NCBI RefSeq assembly: GCF_039534165.1
Contig: NZ_BAAAUX010000003.1
Span: 62,001 to 126,000 of the forward strand
Reading direction: 5' to 3'
Length of the DNA: 64,000 bases
From: Saccharopolyspora_D taberi
Lineage (GTDB): Bacteria; Actinomycetota; Actinomycetes; Mycobacteriales; Pseudonocardiaceae
In this document: piece by piece, positions 61,038 through 64,000 of the stretch
Layout: each line of letters begins with the position of its first letter
How positions within the stretch are numbered: the stretch's first letter is position 1
Notes under the pieces: generated by a model
What the model was told of the DNA's origin: nothing
The model's input: the letters and a program-made list of their open reading frames with translations, nothing else
Databases searched by the model: none
Position numbers and translations under genes: made by a program

Positions 61038-61985
61038 CTAGAAGTAGCCTTCCCGCTTGCGGTCTTCCATCGCCGCCTCCGACATCCGGTCGTCGGCCCG
61101 GGTCGCGCCGCGCTCGGTGAGCCTGCTGGCCGCGACCTCCGCGATCACGTCGTCCACCGTGTACGCCTCGGACTCCACCGCGCCGGTGCAGGAGCCGTCG
61201 CCGACCGTGCGGTAGCGGACCGTCTTCTCCACCGGTTCCTCCCCGTCGCGCGGCCCGCCCCACGGTCCGGAGGTCAGCCACATGCCGTCGCGCTGGAACA
61301 CCTCGCGGCGGTGCGCGAAGTAGATCTGCGGCAGCTCGATCTTCTCCCGCTGGATGTAGCGCCAGATGTCGAGCTCGGTCCAGTTCGACAGCGGGAACAC
61401 CCGGACGTGCTCGCCCGGCCGGTGCCTGCCGTTGTAGAGGTTCCACAGCTCGGGCCGCTGGCGGCGCGGGTCCCACTGCCCGAAGGCGTTGCGCAGGCTG
61501 AAGATCCGCTCCTTGGCCCGGGCCCGCTCCTCGTCGCGGCGACCGCCGCCGAAGACCGCGTCGAAGCGGTTCTCGCTGATGCCGTCCAGCAGCGGCGTGG
61601 TCTGCAGCGGGTTGCGGGTGCCGTCCGGCCGCTCCTGCAGCCGCCCGTCGTCGATGTAGTCCTGCACCGAGGCCACCACCAGCCGCAGGTCGTGGCGGGC
61701 GACCAGCTCGTCGCGGAAGTCGATGACCTCGCCGAAGTTGTGCCCGGTGTCGACGTGCAGCAGCGGGAACGGGACCGGTGCGGGCCAGAACGCCTTGAGC
61801 GCCAGGTGCACCAGAACCGTCGAGTCCTTGCCGCCGGAGAACAGGATCACCGGCCGGTCGAACTCCCCCGCGACCTCGCGGAAGATGTGGATCGCCTCGG
61901 ACTCCAGGGCGTCCAGGTTGTCGACCTGCGGTGGCGCGTCCCCGGACGCCGGGTGGTCCGGCAGTTCGATCGCGTCGGTGGTCAT
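61038..61985 (-). CDS. cysD: sulfate adenylyltransferase subunit 2
   Basis: 315 residues. The ATP pyrophosphatase loop VILFSGGKDSTVLVHL is at about 43-58. HVDTGHNFGEVIDFRDE, RRDEERARAKERIFSLR and the C-terminal DRKREGYF are all conserved in CysD. GGAGGAAGTAGGAGAG lies directly before the ATG at 61985. Together with CysN it makes adenosine 5'-phosphosulfate. Confidence 0.96.
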   Translation of the reverse strand: MTTDAIELPDHPASGDAPPQVDNLDALESEAIHIFREVAGEFDRPVILFSGGKDSTVLVHLALKAFWPAPVPFPLLHVDTGHNFGEVIDFRDELVARHDLRLVVASVQDYIDDGRLQERPDGTRNPLQTTPLLDGISENRFDAVFGGGRRDEERARAKERIFSLRNAFGQWDPRRQRPELWNLYNGRHRPGEHVRVFPLSNWTELDIWRYIQREKIELPQIYFAHRREVFQRDGMWLTSGPWGGPRDGEEPVEKTVRYRTVGDGSCTGAVESEAYTVDDVIAEVAASRLTERGATRADDRMSEAAMEDRKREGYF

Positions 61986-62041
61986 CTCTCCTACTTCCTC
62001 CCCTCGTGAGCGGTGGTCGACCGGGACCACCGCGCCACGAT

Positions 62042-62767
62042 TCAGCCGTGCAGGCCGCACTCCGTCTTCGCCGTTCCGGCCCATCGTCCGCTGCGCGGGT
62101 CCGCGCCGGGCGCCGGCTTCGCCGTGCACGGCTGGCACCCGATCGACGGGTAACCGGCCGGGACCAACGGGTTCACCAGGACCCCGTGCTCGGCGATGTA
62201 GGCGTCCACTTCCGCATCGCTCCATGCTGCCAGCGGATTCACCTTGACCAGGTTGTTGCGTTCGTCCCAAGTCACGATGGGCGTGTTGGCCCTCGTCGGG
62301 GCCTCCACCCGGCGCACCCCGGTCACCCACGCCTCGTAGCGCGCCAGCGTGTCCCGCAGCGGCACCACCTTGCGCAGGAAGCAGCAGCGGTTCGGGTCGC
62401 GCTCGAACAGCCGCGGCCCCTCGCTCGCGTCCTGCTCGGCGACCGTCTGCGCGGGCAGCGCGTTGACCACGTTGACGTCGTAGACCTGGGCCACCGCGTC
62501 GCGGGTGCCGATGGTCTCGGCGAAGTGGTAACCGGTCTCCAGGAACAGCACGTCCACGCCCGGCTTCGCCTTGGCGGCCAGGTCGACCAGCAGCGCGTCC
62601 TGCATGTTCGACGCGACGATCAGGCCGTCGCCGAAGGTTTCGGCGGCCCAGCTCAGCGCCTCCTGCGCGGTGGCCTCGGCCAGCCGCGGGGCGGCCTGCT
62701 CGACCAGGGCGCGCAGCTCCTCGTCGCTGCGCCGGACGCCGATCTTGGTGGTGGGTTCGGCAGTCAT
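62042..62767 (-). CDS. cysH: adenylyl-sulfate (APS) reductase, iron-sulfur type
   Basis: 241 residues. The cysteine pairs that bind a [4Fe-4S] cluster are present as NRCCFLRK (about 119-126) and GCQPCTAKP (about 211-219), and the catalytic KTECGLHG ends the protein. These pairs mark APS rather than PAPS reductases. That fits the lack of an APS kinase gene in the operon. The ATG overlaps the stop of the small Zn-ribbon gene as ATGA. Confidence 0.95.
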   Translation of the reverse strand: MTAEPTTKIGVRRSDEELRALVEQAAPRLAEATAQEALSWAAETFGDGLIVASNMQDALLVDLAAKAKPGVDVLFLETGYHFAETIGTRDAVAQVYDVNVVNALPAQTVAEQDASEGPRLFERDPNRCCFLRKVVPLRDTLARYEAWVTGVRRVEAPTRANTPIVTWDERNNLVKVNPLAAWSDAEVDAYIAEHGVLVNPLVPAGYPSIGCQPCTAKPAPGADPRSGRWAGTAKTECGLHG

Positions 62768-62931
62768 GGCTGTTCGGTTCCTCCGAGTGAGAGTCCAACG
62801 AGACTTACGGTGAACACCCGCAGGCACGAGTGGCACTTCCAGGCCCCCGCCGGGGTTTCCTCCGGCGTGAGCTCCTCCTCACCGCAGTACGGGCAGTAGA
62901 ACGGAACCGCCCTGCCCTCCGGTGAACTCAC
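62764..62931 (-). CDS. small zinc-ribbon protein between sirA and cysH
   Basis: 55 residues. CPYCGEEELTPEE and WKCHSCLRVFTV give two CxxC pairs about 17 residues apart, a zinc ribbon or rubredoxin-like knuckle. It overlaps both neighbours by four bases (GTGA with sirA, ATGA with cysH), so all three are made together. Small proteins at this position are common in actinobacterial sulfate operons. Their function is not established. Metal or electron delivery to the reductases is a guess. Confidence 0.82.
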   Translation of the reverse strand: MSSPEGRAVPFYCPYCGEEELTPEETPAGAWKCHSCLRVFTVSLVGLSLGGTEQP

Positions 62932-64000
62932 TTCAGGTCGTCCTCCTCGGCCCGGGCGACCCACTGCGCGAACCGCTCGCCGTCCTCGCGCTGGTCGAGG
63001 TAGCGGCGGACCAGCCGCTCGACGTAGTCGCCGAGCTCGGTCGAGGTCACCTTGTGCCCGCGGATCTTGCGGCCGAACCCGGCGTCGAGGCCGAGCCCGC
63101 CGCCCAGGTGCACCTGGAAGCCCTCGACCTGGTTGCCCTCGCTGTCGGTGACCATCTGGCCCTTGAGCCCGATGTCGGCGACCTGGGTGCGGGCGCAGGC
63201 GTTGGGGCAGCCGTTGAGGTTGATCGTGACCGGGTTGTCCACGTCGCCCTGGACGTCGGCCAGCCGCTGCTCCAGCTCGTTGATCAGGACGATCGCGCGT
63301 TCCTTGGTCTCGACGATGCCCAGCTTGCAGAACTCGATGCCGGTGCAGGCCATCACGCTGCGCCGCCACGGCGACGGGTTCGCCTGCAGGCCCAGCTCCG
63401 CGAGATCGGCGACCAGTCCGTCCACATCGGACTCGGGAACGTCGAGCACCAGCAGGTTCTGCTCGACGGTGGTGCGCACCCTGGTCGACCCGACCCGCTC
63501 GGCGGCCTTGGCCACCTCCACCAGCGTCGAGCCGGTGACCCGCCCGGCCTCCGACTTGACCCCGACGTAGTAGTTGCCGTCGTTCTGCTTGTGCACGCCG
63601 AGGTGGTCGCGGGCGGCCGGCGTCTCCGGGGCCGGGCCGTCGACCAGCTTGCGGCCCAGGTACTCGTCCTCCAGCACCTGCCGGAACTTCTCCGGTCCCC
63701 AGTCGGCGACCAGGAACTTCAGCCGCGCCCGGTGCCGCAGCCTGCGGTAGCCGTAGTCGCGGAAGACCTGCACCACCGCGTGCCAGACCTCGGCGGCCTC
63801 GGCCAGCGGCACCCAGGCGCCCAGCCGGACCGCCAGCTTCGGGTTGGTCGACAGCCCGCCGCCGACCCACAGGTCGAAGCCCGGCCCGTGCTCGGGGTGC
63901 ACCACGCCGACCAGCGACACGTCGTTGATCTCCGGCACGGTGTCCCAGCGCGGCGAACCGCTGATCGCCGACTTGAACTTGCGCGGCAGGTTCGACAGCG
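62928..64000 (-). CDS. sirA: ferredoxin-dependent sulfite reductase (5' end outside window)
   Basis: The C-terminal 357 residues are visible. The sirohaem/[4Fe-4S] cysteines occur as ACTGIEFCKLGI and NGCPNACART, and the phrase VGGGLSTNPKLAVRLGAWV is typical of the nitrite/sulfite reductase repeat. In actinobacteria such genes are often annotated nirA. The neighbours (cysH, cysD, cysN, chelatase) make sulfite reduction the likely role. The last codon overlaps the Zn-ribbon start. Confidence 0.93.
   Translation of the reverse strand, partial: LSNLPRKFKSAISGSPRWDTVPEINDVSLVGVVHPEHGPGFDLWVGGGLSTNPKLAVRLGAWVPLAEAAEVWHAVVQVFRDYGYRRLRHRARLKFLVADWGPEKFRQVLEDEYLGRKLVDGPAPETPAARDHLGVHKQNDGNYYVGVKSEAGRVTGSTLVEVAKAAERVGSTRVRTTVEQNLLVLDVPESDVDGLVADLAELGLQANPSPWRRSVMACTGIEFCKLGIVETKERAIVLINELEQRLADVQGDVDNPVTINLNGCPNACARTQVADIGLKGQMVTDSEGNQVEGFQVHLGGGLGLDAGFGRKIRGHKVTSTELGDYVERLVRRYLDQREDGERFAQWVARAEEDDLK

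Overview
The window is very GC-rich DNA with actinobacterial signatures: GTG/TTG starts, many 4-base ATGA/GTGA gene overlaps, SD-less starts sitting 6-8 bases after a TANNNT box, and gene order like that of Mycobacterium (rplU-rpmA-obg-proB; proA; nadD-rsfS-phosphatase-degV-comEA-comEC-holA-rpsT). The XRE/DUF5753 + DUF397 pair beside a small zinc-finger gene, and the TIR-less, proline/alanine-rich multidomain proteins, point to the Pseudonocardiaceae (Saccharopolyspora-like). The genus is an inference. I recognised no tRNA, rRNA, CRISPR array or intact transposon.

Layout. 1-4.9 kb: edge of a membrane protein gene, then rplU-rpmA-obg-proB. 4.9-8.5 kb: an ECF41 sigma factor with an FAD/NAD oxidoreductase and an MHS-type transporter. 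8.6-12.4 kb: zinc-finger gene divergent from an XRE-DUF397 pair, and a RecQ helicase carrying a phosphoribosyltransferase-like tail. 12.4-16 kb: proA, then a TetR-P450-ferredoxin cassette with a clear palindromic operator. 16-25 kb: the nadD-rsfS-phosphatase-degV-comEA-comEC-holA-rpsT neighbourhood, interrupted by thrC read the other way under a SAM-I riboswitch. 25-28.6 kb: TSUP permease, cold-shock protein, an EamA transporter under a ykkC-class (guanidine-I-like) riboswitch, a VOC protein and a methyltransferase. 28.7-36.6 kb: lepA, a decayed Uma2 gene, ramB divergent from aceA (glyoxylate shunt and its regulator), nitronate monooxygenase, MOSC protein, O-methyltransferase.

36.7-49.8 kb: a SigE-like ECF sigma operon with a repeat-tailed membrane protein, a VOC/ArsR divergent pair, the valine catabolic operon mmsA-acyl-CoA dehydrogenase-hydrolase-mmsB, a secreted RNase with its barstar inhibitor, a DHA2 exporter, an ECF42 sigma with its DGPF (YCII) partner, an enoyl-CoA hydratase, and an SMR exporter with its TetR regulator and operator. 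49.8-57.5 kb: two abutting genes encoding five ADP-ribosylglycohydrolase (ARG) domains in total, of which only two keep the metal-binding acidic motifs. The larger protein starts with a domain resembling type VII secretion-associated proteins. 57.7-58.8 kb: small ORFs and a PIN toxin-antitoxin pair. 58.8-64 kb: the sulfate assimilation operon sirA-Zn ribbon-cysH-cysD-cysN-chelatase, cut by the window edge.

The most unusual item is the five-domain ARG array (49.8-57.5 kb). Two riboswitches, four palindromic operator candidates and a paired DnaA-box element upstream of comEA-comEC are the clearest regulatory findings.
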